Part shown: positions 9,142-17,390 of the stretch, in pieces
Layout of the letters: every line of letters starts with the position of its first letter
How positions within the stretch are numbered: position 1 is the stretch's first letter
NCBI RefSeq assembly: GCF_023078495.1
Contig: NZ_CP095742.1
Coordinates: forward strand, 3,968,001-4,032,000
Source of the DNA: Luteibacter aegosomatissinici
Lineage (GTDB): Bacteria > Pseudomonadota > Gammaproteobacteria > Xanthomonadales > Rhodanobacteraceae
DNA length: 64,000 bases
Direction of reading: 5' to 3'
The notes under the pieces: generated by a model
What the model was told of the DNA's origin: nothing
The model's database searches: none
The model's input: the letters and a program-made list of their open reading frames with translations, nothing else
Program-made: the position numbers and the translations under genes

Positions 9142-10257
9142 ATGGCGGAGCTGAGGGTTGGGTTGATCGGCGCGGGATATATGGGCAAGGCGCACACAAT
9201 CGCCTTGCAGTCGGTGGGCGCTGTCTTTGAGACGGGGCTGCGGCCACGTTGCGAAATGATCGCGACCTCCACGGCAAGCGGCGCGGCTGGAAACGCGTCA
9301 CGATGGGGATGGAAACGCTCCACCGGCGATTGGCGCGTGCTGGTGGCCGATCCCGAGATCGATGCGGTGATCATCGCCACGCCGCCGCGCACGCACCTCG
9401 AGATGGTGTTGGCTTGCGTAGCCGCAGGCAAACCGGTGCTTTGCGAGAAGCCGCTGGGCTGCGACGCTGCCGAATCGCTACGCATGGTCGAAGCGATTGA
9501 GCAGGCCGGCCTCGCCAATATGGTGGGCTTCAACTACATCCGCACACCGGCCAGCCAGCTGGCAAAACAGATCATTGCCTCGGGTGAGATTGGCGACGTG
9601 ATCCAGGTGACCGCGGAGCATGTCGAGGATTACCTCCACGACCCCGCCCTACCCGCTTCGTGGCGCACGCGCATCAGCACCGGCACCGAGGCCGGTGCGC
9701 TCGCCGATGTCGCGCCGCATATCATCAATGCCTCCCTGCGCCTGGTGGGACCGATAAGCAGCCTGGTTGCCGATACACAGATCGTCCACGCCAAACGGCC
9801 CGGCCCGCAGGGACCGGAGGCGATCGAGAACGACGACCAGGGCCAGATGCTGTTGCGCTTCGCCAATGGCGCCAGCGGCAGCCTGAGTTTCAGCCGCGTC
9901 GCGGCGGGGCGGAAGATGGGCTACACCTACCGGATCACAGGCACGAAGGGCGCGCTGTACTTCGACCAGGAAGATCAGAACGCACTATGGCTGTACGACG
10001 CCTCACGCGAACCTTCACGACGCGGCTTCCAGAAACTGCTGATGGGCCCCGCCCACCCCGATTACCTGGCCTTTAGCCAGGGCGTGGGCCATGGCACCGG
10101 GTACAACGATCAGATCGTGATCGAACTACGGGACTTCCTGCGTGCGGTGGAGACCGGCGAGACAGTGTGGCCGACATTCCGGGATGGGTATGAGGTAGAC
10201 AGGGTCGTGGCGGCGGCGTTGGTCTCGGCCCGCGAGCGTCGCTGGGTCGATATCTGA
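9142..10257 (+). CDS. Gfo/Idh/MocA family oxidoreductase
   Basis: A 371-residue NAD(P)-dependent dehydrogenase of the glucose-fructose oxidoreductase/inositol dehydrogenase group. The Rossmann start is VGLIGAGYMGKAHTIAL, DAVIIATPPRTHLEM forms beta-alpha 4 and CEKPLG gives the EKP motif with the catalytic-region Lys. The C-terminal sheet domain includes GALADVAPHIINA with the conserved His. Substrates are usually sugars, inositols or their acids. Paired with a 2-oxoglutarate oxygenase and a LacI regulator, so probably one step of an inducible carbohydrate or polyol pathway. A GTG/ATG four codons upstream (9130) is an alternative start. Confidence 0.9.
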   Translation: MAELRVGLIGAGYMGKAHTIALQSVGAVFETGLRPRCEMIATSTASGAAGNASRWGWKRSTGDWRVLVADPEIDAVIIATPPRTHLEMVLACVAAGKPVLCEKPLGCDAAESLRMVEAIEQAGLANMVGFNYIRTPASQLAKQIIASGEIGDVIQVTAEHVEDYLHDPALPASWRTRISTGTEAGALADVAPHIINASLRLVGPISSLVADTQIVHAKRPGPQGPEAIENDDQGQMLLRFANGASGSLSFSRVAAGRKMGYTYRITGTKGALYFDQEDQNALWLYDASREPSRRGFQKLLMGPAHPDYLAFSQGVGHGTGYNDQIVIELRDFLRAVETGETVWPTFRDGYEVDRVVAAALVSARERRWVDI

Positions 10258-10260
10258 ACT

Positions 10261-10281
10261 GTAGGAGCGCGTTTTAGCGCA
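10261..10281. repeat. Degenerate single REP arm
   Basis: GTAGGAGCGCGTTTTAGCGC resembles the 5' arm of the GCGCGC-type REP, with the centre of the inner arm changed. It spans the gap between the convergent oxidoreductase and LacI genes and overlaps the latter's last codons. Confidence 0.55.
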
Positions 10282-11266
10282 GGCTGGTGCGTTCGATCAG
10301 TTCGCAGGGGAACAGTTTGCTGCGCGGCACGGCGTTAGCGTCTTCCATCCATACGGCGATGCGGTCGATCGCATGCAGGATCATCGCGCGGATCGGCTGA
10401 CGAACGGTGGTGAGCGAGTAGGACGACCACGCGGCAAGCGGCATGTCATCGAAGCCGACAATGCTGACCTGCCCCGGCACATCCACACCGCGCTCGCGGC
10501 ACGCGTCGATCGCGCCCATCGCCAGCACATCATCGCCACAGAACACGCCATCGATGCTCGCATCGTCATCAAGCAGGGCCAGCATCGCATCGCGGCCGTG
10601 ATCGTGCGTGTAGTTGCCCGCGAACACCGTGCGGCGCAGCAATTTTCCGGCTGCCTCCGCAAAGCCAGTGGCACGATCGATCGACGAGGCATCGTGCGGT
10701 GAGCCGCCAAGGAACACCAGCTTCTTCAGGCCCCGCTCCCGCATAGCCTCTCCGACCAGGCGTCCGCCCGCGACGTTATCGACCGTCGCCACGGGCACAG
10801 GTGAGCCCCGCCCTGCCCGGCCAAATACGTGGATCACCGGCATGCCTGCCGCCCGGCACGAAGCAGCAAAGCCCGCCGGAGGCGCCGAGGTGGCGATAAG
10901 CACGGCATCGACGCTGTACTGCCGCATCATGTCCAGCGCCTGGCTCCCATCCTCATCCTCACCCAGGTTCGCCAACAACGGCCGTAGCCCGCGGGCCTGG
11001 AGTTCCCGGGTGAACAGGTCGAACACCTCCATGAAGGTGGGGTTCGCGAAATGGTTGGAGACCAGCCCGATAAGCGCGGTACGGCCGGTCATCAGGCTAC
11101 GGGCCAGCTGGTTGGGCCGGTAGCCCAGCGATTCGGCCGCCGCCAACACCTTCTCCTTCGTCTTCGCCGACACGCTGGCCCCGGGCGTAAACGTGCGCGA
11201 CACCGCCGAGATCGAAACCCCGGCGAGTTCGGCAACATCACGGGCGGTAGTGGTGCGGCTGTGCAT
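10274..11266 (-). CDS. LacI family transcriptional regulator
   Basis: A 330-residue LacI/GalR repressor. The N-terminal helix-turn-helix is TARDVAELAGVSISAVSRTF (7-26) followed by the hinge region LGYRPNQLARSLMTGR; the periplasmic-binding-protein-like effector domain runs from about residue 60 (TALIGLVSNHFANP) with GVFCGDDVLAMGAIDA and SIVGFDD as family landmarks. It is convergent with the oxidoreductase gene and probably binds the palindrome at 9029-9046. A weaker dyad, CATGGGCTAAGCGTAACCCATG, overlaps its own start codon and could mediate autoregulation. Confidence 0.92.
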   Translation of the reverse strand: MHSRTTTARDVAELAGVSISAVSRTFTPGASVSAKTKEKVLAAAESLGYRPNQLARSLMTGRTALIGLVSNHFANPTFMEVFDLFTRELQARGLRPLLANLGEDEDGSQALDMMRQYSVDAVLIATSAPPAGFAASCRAAGMPVIHVFGRAGRGSPVPVATVDNVAGGRLVGEAMRERGLKKLVFLGGSPHDASSIDRATGFAEAAGKLLRRTVFAGNYTHDHGRDAMLALLDDDASIDGVFCGDDVLAMGAIDACRERGVDVPGQVSIVGFDDMPLAAWSSYSLTTVRQPIRAMILHAIDRIAVWMEDANAVPRSKLFPCELIERTSLR

Positions 11267-11300
11267 GGGCTAAGCGTAACCCATGGCAGCGCCACGGTTG

Positions 11301-11699
11301 CTAGGCGAAAACGTCCACGCCCAGGGACTGGGCTTCCATGGCGTCCAGCCGATTGATCAGGCCGGCGTACCACACGGCGAGAGGGTCACCGCGATCCTTG
11401 TAGAACGCCATGGTGCCGTCGAGGCGGTCACGAAGATTGAATGGGATGTCGAGCGCGCCTTCCCAGTCGCCTGATGGCACCTGAAAGAGGAGCGAACTCC
11501 CGTCAAGTGGGTCGAGTGCTCCCGATGCTTCCTGCTCATCGACGTACGCGAGCAGTTGGCGAGGGGTGACATGAGAGAAGTCGATCCCCCTTCGCAAGGT
11601 CGGCTTCGCCTCCGCGTCAGGCATCGCGCGCGCACCTTCAGTGCGCGAAGGCGGCTTGAGCTGCGAAGCGGGAACTGCCGAATAGATGGAAATCTGCAT
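11301..11699 (-). CDS. Conserved hypothetical protein
   Basis: About 132 residues from the internal ATG (MQISIYSAVPASQLK), chosen because AGGAC lies eight bases upstream; the frame is open ten codons further. No signal peptide or membrane segment. The acidic stretch FSHVTPRQLLAYVDEQEASG and DPLDGSSLLFQVP look conserved, and I recall similar short proteins of unknown function in Xanthomonadaceae, without a characterised member. No functional assignment is offered. The downstream neighbour is the LacI gene on the same strand; a gap of about 250 nt with no recognisable feature separates it from the divergent secreted-protein gene. Confidence 0.6.
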   Translation of the reverse strand: MQISIYSAVPASQLKPPSRTEGARAMPDAEAKPTLRRGIDFSHVTPRQLLAYVDEQEASGALDPLDGSSLLFQVPSGDWEGALDIPFNLRDRLDGTMAFYKDRGDPLAVWYAGLINRLDAMEAQSLGVDVFA

Positions 11700-11952
11700 C
11701 GCGTCGTGTCCTGCGGGAGAGGTGCGCAAATCGAAACACGCTTAGTCGCACCCTGCCTACATCGGGACAGCAGTCGCAGCGAACGCTGACAACGATTTGC
11801 GCCGAAGGCCTACACAATTCCAGCCCTTCGCGGACGCCTACGCACGATCCCGTCGAACACCCACGCATCACGCCGAGCGCCAGTGAGTCCGCAACCCGTC
11901 AACGCAGAACGATCATGGTTACCGGCCATGTAGCCGACCATCGAGACACATC

Positions 11953-12369
11953 ATGAAAGCAACCTATCTGACTCTTCTCGCGGCAGCGGTCGCGTTTCCC
12001 GTGCACGCGAACTCCCTTTCACGCGCCTACGTCCATAGTGTCAAGTCGGCGACCGGTGGCAATGAAGTGGTTAACGGCCAGAGCGTAACCAACCGTGACC
12101 ATGGCGGTGCATGGATGCATGTCCTTACCGACGAAATCGGCTACGGACAGCACGCGCAAGCAAGCCTGCTCAGCAACGCGCTTCGCGAGATAGCCAAGGA
12201 ACCTATTTGCCGCGCAGGCAGTGGTGTTGGCCCCTGCCGTCGTGGCGACACAATCGCCGGATACCGCCGCACCTGGGATGCCAGCGGTCACCAGGGCGGG
12301 AATTTCCTGTACGTCATATATCCAGCTGGGAGCGGTAGCACACAGCGGACTGTGCTCCAGGTACGGTGA
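11953..12369 (+). CDS. Small secreted protein, DUF4879 (YolA)-like
   Basis: A 138-residue protein with a clear signal peptide (MKATYLTLLAAAVAFPVHA, cleavage after about residue 19). The mature region has NGQSVTNRDHGG, HVLTDEIGYGQHAQASL and IAGYRRTWDASG, a pattern that resembles the DUF4879/YolA family of secreted proteins of unknown function; the family call is tentative. Two Cys (PICRAG, GPCRRG) could form a disulphide. GAGA lies upstream of the ATG. No partner gene is evident. Confidence 0.6.
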   Translation: MKATYLTLLAAAVAFPVHANSLSRAYVHSVKSATGGNEVVNGQSVTNRDHGGAWMHVLTDEIGYGQHAQASLLSNALREIAKEPICRAGSGVGPCRRGDTIAGYRRTWDASGHQGGNFLYVIYPAGSGSTQRTVLQVR

Positions 12370-12425
12370 TGGACGCCTGGCGTCAATGGGCATGATGGCG
12401 GGCATGTAGCCTCGGAAGATTTGCC

Positions 12426-12444
12426 GCGCGCAAGCGCGCTCCCA
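12426..12444. repeat. Half copy of GCGCGC-type REP
   Basis: GCGCGCAAGCGCGCTCCCA matches the 3' arm of the full repeat with one change in the terminal CTCCTAC. It lies between the secreted-protein gene and the terminator hairpin. Confidence 0.65.
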
Positions 12445-12456
12445 CGACGAGCGCAC

Positions 12457-12489
12457 AAAAAAAGGGCCGAGGTAACCCTCGGCCCTTTT
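12457..12489. terminator. Bidirectional rho-independent terminator
   Basis: An A-run, GGGCCGAGG, loop, CCTCGGCCC and a T-run make a strong hairpin with U-tracts in both directions. It separates the convergent secreted-protein gene and M1 aminopeptidase gene and can end both transcripts. Confidence 0.92.
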
Positions 12490-12508
12490 CACTCCGTGTC
12501 GCTTTGAC

Positions 12509-15187
12509 TTACTTAATCGTCTTCGGGTCCTGCTTATCCTTCAACGCCGAGCACAGCAGGATTTCTTCGCTGGTCTGGGCGAGGCCGCGTTCCGCGCCGC
12601 TCACCTGGCCCAGGCGCGGCTTGAAGAACGCGCTGAGGCGATCCGCTTCGGCCTTCGAGCAGCCACCCTTCGCGGCGAGCGACGGGAGCTTGCCGCCGGC
12701 GAAGCTGCCGGTGCGGGCGACGATCTTGTCGTAGTTCGTGGTGAACCACTGCCAGAGTTCATCGCGCGACTTCTGGTTGTCGCGGCCACCCATCAACACC
12801 ATGGCCATCTCACCCACCTTCACGTCCTTGCCCAGGGCAAAGTCGCGTGCCTTGTTGGCGAGGGCTTCGTTCGGCGCGTCACCCAACGCGGCAAGCATCG
12901 CATTGCGCTTGGCCGGGTCGGAGGTCTTCGGGATCTCGGCGATCAGTGCATCGACCGCCGGTGCGCCACGTTCCTCGACAGCCACGCCAAGGGCGGTGGC
13001 CAGCAGGTCGGGATCGGCGGCGTCGAGGTCCAGGTGGCCATCCTTCTGCTTCAGCGCGGCATCACCCTGCGCCAGCATTTCGGCGCGCACTTCCTTGTCG
13101 GCGATGTCCTTGTCGGCCAGCAGCGCGACCAGGACATTGCGGGTGAGCGTGTCGTTATCCTTCTCGCCGGCCTTCTTGCGGTAGCCCAGCGGCGCCAGCT
13201 TCGGCTTGTACGCATCGATGGCCCACTTGCGCAGCACGGCGCGCTGGGCATCGGTGGTGGCTTCGCGGTCCATGATCCAGGTGAAGGTGGGCAGCGGTGC
13301 GGTGAAGACTTCACGCGTTTCCGAAGCAGTGATCGGCTTCAACGCGGCCAGTGCATCACCCGCGTTGATGTCGCCATGCTGGAAGCCCGCGCGCACGGCA
13401 TCGGCGTACGCCAGCTGCTCGGCATCGGTCAGCTTGGTGACCACCTTGGCGAGGTTGGCGAGGTCGGCCTTGCTCTGGGCAAAGCGGTAGTAGCCACGGC
13501 CGTTCGCGTTGGGCATGACCCAGGCGTTCTTCGCCGCGCCATCGAGCACGATGCTGCCTTCGGCGGTATCGAAGATCTCGCACTTGACCTTGTCGCCGGT
13601 GGTGGCGGCATAACGCACGCACATCGGCACACCCCACACGCGGTTCGCATCACCGGTGCTGCCCAGCGGCAGGTAACGGCTCTGCTTCACGTGCAGCACG
13701 GTCTTGCCACCTTCGGTCTTCACCTCGGTGCTGACGTACGGCACGCCCGACTGGTCGAGGAAGGTGTTGAACGCCTTCTTGAACTGCTCGCCCTGGCCGG
13801 CGGCCTCGGCGATCGAATCGACCAGGTCATCGGCGGTGGCGTTCGCGAACTTGTGCTTCTGGATGTACGCGCGCATGCCCTTCTGGAAGGTGGGCTCGGA
13901 CACGTAGCCTTCGAACATGCCCAGCACCGCGGCACCCTTCTGGTAGGTGATGCCATCGAATGCGGTTTCGATATCGCCGTTGCCGGTGATTTCCTGGCGG
14001 ATCTTGCGGGCGCTGACCAGACTGTCGTTGTTCATGGCGCCCTGCGCGCCACGGACGCGGTCCAGGTCGGCGCGGTATTCCGGGTGCACCTTCTGCGTCA
14101 CCTTCTGCTGCATCCAGGTGGCGAACGCTTCGTTGAGCCACAGGTCGTTCCACCAGGCCATCGTCACGGTATCGCCGGTCCACTGATGGGCCAGCTCATG
14201 CGCGTTGACGTTGAACGAACCGCGCACGTAATTCGCGGCCGAATCGGGATCGATCAGCAGCAGCCAGTCGCGGAACGTGACCAGGCCAGCGTTCTCCATG
14301 GCGCCTGCGCTGAAATCCGGCGCGGCGAGCAGATCGAGCTTGTCGAACGGGTAGCCGAAGCCGTAGTAATCCTCGAGCGTGTGGATGATCGAATTGGTTT
14401 CGCCCAGCACGTGCTGCATGCGGTGGCCTTCACCCTTGGCGGCAATGCCGCGCAGCGGGGTGGCGGTGGTGCGGTATTCGGTCGGGGAGATGTCCGGGCC
14501 CTTCACCACATCCCACGGGCCGACGGCGAACGCGACCAGGTAGGTCGGCAGCGGCTTGGTGGTGGAGAAGGTCAGGGTCTTCCAGCCGGTACCGGCCTTC
14601 TCTTCCTTCACCTGGGCGGTATTGGCCACGCCCTGGTCGTCGGCGGGGATGGTCAGGCTGATGTCGTACGGCGTCTTGAAGCGCGGCTCGTCGAAGCCCG
14701 GGAACGCATAGCGGGCCGAGACCGGTTCCATCTGCGTCATGGCATACGGGATGCCTTCATGCGAGACCTTGTACAGGCCCTGCAGCTGCTTGTTCAGCGG
14801 CGCGGTGAAATCGATGGCGACCGTGATCTCGCCCTCGAGCTTGGCACCCAGGTCAAGGCGGGCAACGCCTTCCTTCTCGGCGGCGACGGTGTACTTGCCG
14901 TTGTGCTTCTTGCCGGCGGCATCGGTGACGACCACCTTGGAGACCTTCAGCTCCTTGCCGTGGATCCAGACGAAGTCCGACGGCTGGGTGAGCTTGAGCT
15001 TGATGGTGGTGGAGCCGGAATAGTCTTCCTGCTTGGGATCCACCTTGAAGGCGAGCTTGTAGCTTTCAGGCTGGGCCCACTCAGGCAGGTGGCCAAGCGG
15101 CGGCGCGGCGTCCGTGCCGGCGGCAAGCGCGGCGCCACAGCAGGCGGCGAGCGCGGTGAGAACAAGGGGACGGACGAAACGACGCAT
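12509..15187 (-). CDS. M1 family metallopeptidase (aminopeptidase N-like)
   Basis: An 892-residue zinc aminopeptidase with a signal peptide (MRRFVRPLVLTALAACCGAALAAG), so probably periplasmic or secreted. GAMEN (295-299) forms the exopeptidase motif; HELAHQ (330-335) gives zinc ligands His330 and His334 with catalytic Glu331, and NEAFATW supplies the third ligand Glu353. YAFPGFDEPRFK and the long alpha-helical ERAP1-like C-terminal half (KGAAVLGMFE onwards) complete the M1 layout. It removes N-terminal residues from peptides, likely for nutrient use. The frame is open 61 codons upstream but the ATG at the signal peptide with GGGAG upstream is preferred. Confidence 0.93.
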   Translation of the reverse strand: MRRFVRPLVLTALAACCGAALAAGTDAAPPLGHLPEWAQPESYKLAFKVDPKQEDYSGSTTIKLKLTQPSDFVWIHGKELKVSKVVVTDAAGKKHNGKYTVAAEKEGVARLDLGAKLEGEITVAIDFTAPLNKQLQGLYKVSHEGIPYAMTQMEPVSARYAFPGFDEPRFKTPYDISLTIPADDQGVANTAQVKEEKAGTGWKTLTFSTTKPLPTYLVAFAVGPWDVVKGPDISPTEYRTTATPLRGIAAKGEGHRMQHVLGETNSIIHTLEDYYGFGYPFDKLDLLAAPDFSAGAMENAGLVTFRDWLLLIDPDSAANYVRGSFNVNAHELAHQWTGDTVTMAWWNDLWLNEAFATWMQQKVTQKVHPEYRADLDRVRGAQGAMNNDSLVSARKIRQEITGNGDIETAFDGITYQKGAAVLGMFEGYVSEPTFQKGMRAYIQKHKFANATADDLVDSIAEAAGQGEQFKKAFNTFLDQSGVPYVSTEVKTEGGKTVLHVKQSRYLPLGSTGDANRVWGVPMCVRYAATTGDKVKCEIFDTAEGSIVLDGAAKNAWVMPNANGRGYYRFAQSKADLANLAKVVTKLTDAEQLAYADAVRAGFQHGDINAGDALAALKPITASETREVFTAPLPTFTWIMDREATTDAQRAVLRKWAIDAYKPKLAPLGYRKKAGEKDNDTLTRNVLVALLADKDIADKEVRAEMLAQGDAALKQKDGHLDLDAADPDLLATALGVAVEERGAPAVDALIAEIPKTSDPAKRNAMLAALGDAPNEALANKARDFALGKDVKVGEMAMVLMGGRDNQKSRDELWQWFTTNYDKIVARTGSFAGGKLPSLAAKGGCSKAEADRLSAFFKPRLGQVSGAERGLAQTSEEILLCSALKDKQDPKTIK

Positions 15188-15284
15188 GGCGGGTGGGACT
15201 CCCTGTGGATAATCCCGCCCATCGTGCGTAGAGGGGTGACCTTTGACACAGTGCCGGAAGGCACCCCCCGGATGCCGCAGCGCG

Positions 15285-15644
15285 TCAGGCCTCGACGATG
15301 GGCTTGAAGCCGCCCCAGAACATCCGCTTGCCGTCGAAGGGCATGTTCTTCGCATCCATGTACTTCGCAAGTCGCGGATCTTCCATCACTTTCTTCATGA
15401 TCCGATCGCGGTCGCGGCGGTTCTTGTAGACGATCCACGAGAACACCACCACCTCGCCCGGCTTGAGCTTCACGGCCTGGGGGAAGGAGGTGACCTTGCC
15501 GGGTTTGACGTCATCGGCCACGCATTCGGTGTAGGCCAGGGCGCCGTGGTCCATCCAGACCTTCGCGCCTACCTTGGCCATTTTCTTGTAGTCGGCCAGC
15601 CGGTCTTCCGGCACCGGCATGACGAAACCATCGACGTAGCTCAT
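15285..15644 (-). CDS. DUF1428 domain-containing protein
   Basis: A 119-residue cytosolic protein of the DUF1428 family (YbaA-like), with the conserved opening MSYVDGFVMPVPEDRLADY, GALAYTECVADDV, the KPGEVVVFSWIVYKNR centre and DGKRMFWGGFKPIVE end. The family has a dimeric alpha/beta-barrel (ABM-like) fold of unknown function, often seen near detoxification genes. The full family length is present. It stands alone between the M1 peptidase gene and a REP element, both on the same strand as itself. Confidence 0.9.
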   Translation of the reverse strand: MSYVDGFVMPVPEDRLADYKKMAKVGAKVWMDHGALAYTECVADDVKPGKVTSFPQAVKLKPGEVVVFSWIVYKNRRDRDRIMKKVMEDPRLAKYMDAKNMPFDGKRMFWGGFKPIVEA

Positions 15645-15718
15645 GGCAAAGCCCTCCGCTGGGTGGTGGGCGGAGAATGTGCCGGCTCAAGGAAAGACCG
15701 CGTTAAGAACACCGCCCG

Positions 15719-15812
15719 GTAGGAGCCCACCCTGTGGGCGACTCCGTTCGCGCGAGAGCTGCAGGGCCTGAGCCTTTGCGCGAAAGATGTCGCCCACAGG
15801 GTGGGCTCCTAC
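15719..15812. repeat. REP-like inverted repeat, GCCCACCCTGTGGGC type
   Basis: Ends GTAGGAGCCCACCCTGTGGG and its reverse complement enclose about 45 bp that differs between copies. Full copies recur at 16529-16624, 48139-48234 and 53216-53315. Confidence 0.9.
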
Positions 15813-15854
15813 CTGGAGCGTGGCCTGTGGGCGAATCGGGGTTTACGAAAAATC

Positions 15855-16397
15855 TTAGCCGGCAGCGTCAGCCTGCTCGAGCACCACGGCCACGGCGTGG
15901 ATCACCGAGGCGATGCGCACCGCGCTCTGGATGGCCTGAACCGAAACGCCACCTTCGCGGAGCACGCGGTCGTGCGAATCGATGCACATGCCGCAACCGT
16001 TCACGGCCGAGACGGCCAGCGAGACGAGTTCGAAATCGTTCTTGGCATCGCCCTTGTAGGCACCGATGACGTTCATGCGCAGCTTGGCCGGCATGGTTTC
16101 GTACTCGGGGTGCGAGACAAGGTGCTGGAAGCGGTAGTAGATGTTGTTCATGCCCATGATCGCGGCCGAACCCTTGGCGGCGGTCAGCTGCTCGGCACTG
16201 GCGTGCTCGGCGGCGAACGCGGCGACAGCTTCGGTCAGCGGCTTGAAGCGCGCGGAGTAGGCGGAGCCCAGCGCGATCATCGCGATCTGCGCCTTGTTGA
16301 GGCCCGGGGCACCGGCTTCACTCAGCACGGAATCGAGGTTGAGCTTGAGGTCCTTGGCGTATTCGGGCAGCTGGCTGCGCAGGTCGGCGATGCTCAT
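15855..16397 (-). CDS. ahpD: Alkyl hydroperoxide reductase AhpD
   Basis: A 180-residue carboxymuconolactone-decarboxylase-fold peroxidase/reductase. The redox centre NGCGMCIDSH gives Cys135, Cys138 and His142, and LEQADAAG ends the protein. AhpD-type proteins carry electrons to, or act with, AhpC in peroxide removal. It lies directly downstream of ahpC on the same strand, separated by a REP element, so the two probably form one OxyR-controlled peroxide-defence unit in which AhpD replaces the AhpF reductase, which is not in the window. Confidence 0.93.
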   Translation of the reverse strand: MSIADLRSQLPEYAKDLKLNLDSVLSEAGAPGLNKAQIAMIALGSAYSARFKPLTEAVAAFAAEHASAEQLTAAKGSAAIMGMNNIYYRFQHLVSHPEYETMPAKLRMNVIGAYKGDAKNDFELVSLAVSAVNGCGMCIDSHDRVLREGGVSVQAIQSAVRIASVIHAVAVVLEQADAAG

Positions 16398-16528
16398 GGG
16401 TGTGCTCCAGATCGTAAGTAAGGACTAGGGAAAGGATCGCGGAATGGCTCGGAGCGCGGGCACCGGTTCACGCGAGGGAGCGCCGGCTGGCGCCCCTGTC
16501 AAAATTCGGGGGTGCAACGAAAAGGGTT

Positions 16529-16624
16529 GTAGGAGCCCACCCTGTTGGCGACGCTGTTCGCGATCGAGCAACAGGGCCTGTGGCCGTAACGCGAAAAGCT
16601 GTCGCGCACAGGGTGCGCTCCTAC
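16529..16624. repeat. REP-like inverted repeat, GCCCACCCTGTGGGC type
   Basis: A diverged copy of the repeat family: GTAGGAGCCCACCCTGTTGG at one end and CGCACAGGGTGCGCTCCTAC at the other, with mismatches between the inner arms. It lies in the ahpC-ahpD gap, where it could set differential mRNA stability. Confidence 0.85.
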
Positions 16625-16684
16625 AGGGTGCCCGCGCCGCGCGGGGGAGGGAGGGATGCGGCGCGGGACTTCGAACGCTAAGGC

Positions 16685-17233
16685 TTAGGCGACCTTCAGG
16701 GTCTCGTCGCCGGCCTTCCAGTTGCACGCGCACAGCTCGTCGGTCTGCAGGGCGTCGAGGACGCGCAAAACTTCGTCCGGGTTACGGCCGACCGAACCGG
16801 CGGTGACGTAGGCGAACTGGATCTCGTTGTTCGGATCGACCAGGAAGGTGGCGCGCTGGGCGACGCCGTCGTTGGTCAGGATGCCGAGAGCCGAGGTCAG
16901 CTCCTTCTTGATGTCCGCAAGCATCGGGAACTTGAGGTCCTTCAGGTCGGCGTGGTCCATGCGCCATGCGCGGTGGACGAACTCGCTGTCGGTCGAGGCG
17001 GCCAGGATCTGGCAGTCACGGTCGGCGAACTGCTCGTTCAGGTCGCTGAAGCCCTTGATCTCGGTCGGGCACACGAAGGTGAAATCCTTCGGGTAGAAGA
17101 ACACCAGCTTCCACTTACCCTCGTACGACTTGTCGGAGATCGTGGTGAACGCGTCTTCGATCTTGTTGGCCAGCGGGCCACCGTCGACGGCCAGCAGGTT
17201 GAATTCGGGGAACTTATCGCCAATGGTCAGCAT
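16685..17233 (-). CDS. ahpC: Alkyl hydroperoxide reductase subunit C (peroxiredoxin)
   Basis: A 182-residue typical 2-Cys peroxiredoxin reducing H2O2 and organic peroxides in the cytosol. FFYPKDFTFVCPTEI carries the peroxidatic Cys55; Cys168 or Cys170 in ELCACNWKAG near the C terminus is the resolving residue. The start MLTIGDKFPEFNL is chosen from family alignment, with GGAG about ten bases upstream; the frame is open 23 codons further. It diverges from oxyR across an OxyR-type site and is followed by ahpD. Confidence 0.95.
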   Translation of the reverse strand: MLTIGDKFPEFNLLAVDGGPLANKIEDAFTTISDKSYEGKWKLVFFYPKDFTFVCPTEIKGFSDLNEQFADRDCQILAASTDSEFVHRAWRMDHADLKDLKFPMLADIKKELTSALGILTNDGVAQRATFLVDPNNEIQFAYVTAGSVGRNPDEVLRVLDALQTDELCACNWKAGDETLKVA

Positions 17234-17351
17234 GGATCGACTCTCCAGAGTGAGGGTTGGTGTACAAGGGTTGCCCGCCTGGGGAAGCGAGCGATGGAGC
17301 AAGGTTAACGAAGGGATACATATATCTCAAATCGATTGTAGGCATGAATGT

Positions 17352-17368
17352 GATAGTCTATGGCTATC
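17352..17368. promoter_or_regulatory. OxyR-type binding site
   Basis: GATAG-N7-CTATC matches half of the OxyR consensus (ATAG-N7-CTAT repeats). It lies in the ahpC-oxyR intergenic region, 23 nt before the oxyR start, positioned for autoregulation and ahpC activation. The second consensus pair is degenerate. Confidence 0.7.
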
Positions 17369-17390
17369 GCAATGCCTCTCGAGACGTCCC

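Noticed and set aside
8013-12444. CRISPR-like repetition of GCGCGCAAGCGCGC
   Set aside because: Copies are palindromic, unevenly spaced at gene ends and lack unique equal-length spacers; they are REP elements.
13034-15307. 757-residue plus-strand open frame
   Set aside because: Antisense to the M1 aminopeptidase gene; Arg/Gly/His-rich composition typical of GC-rich shadow frames, with no motif.
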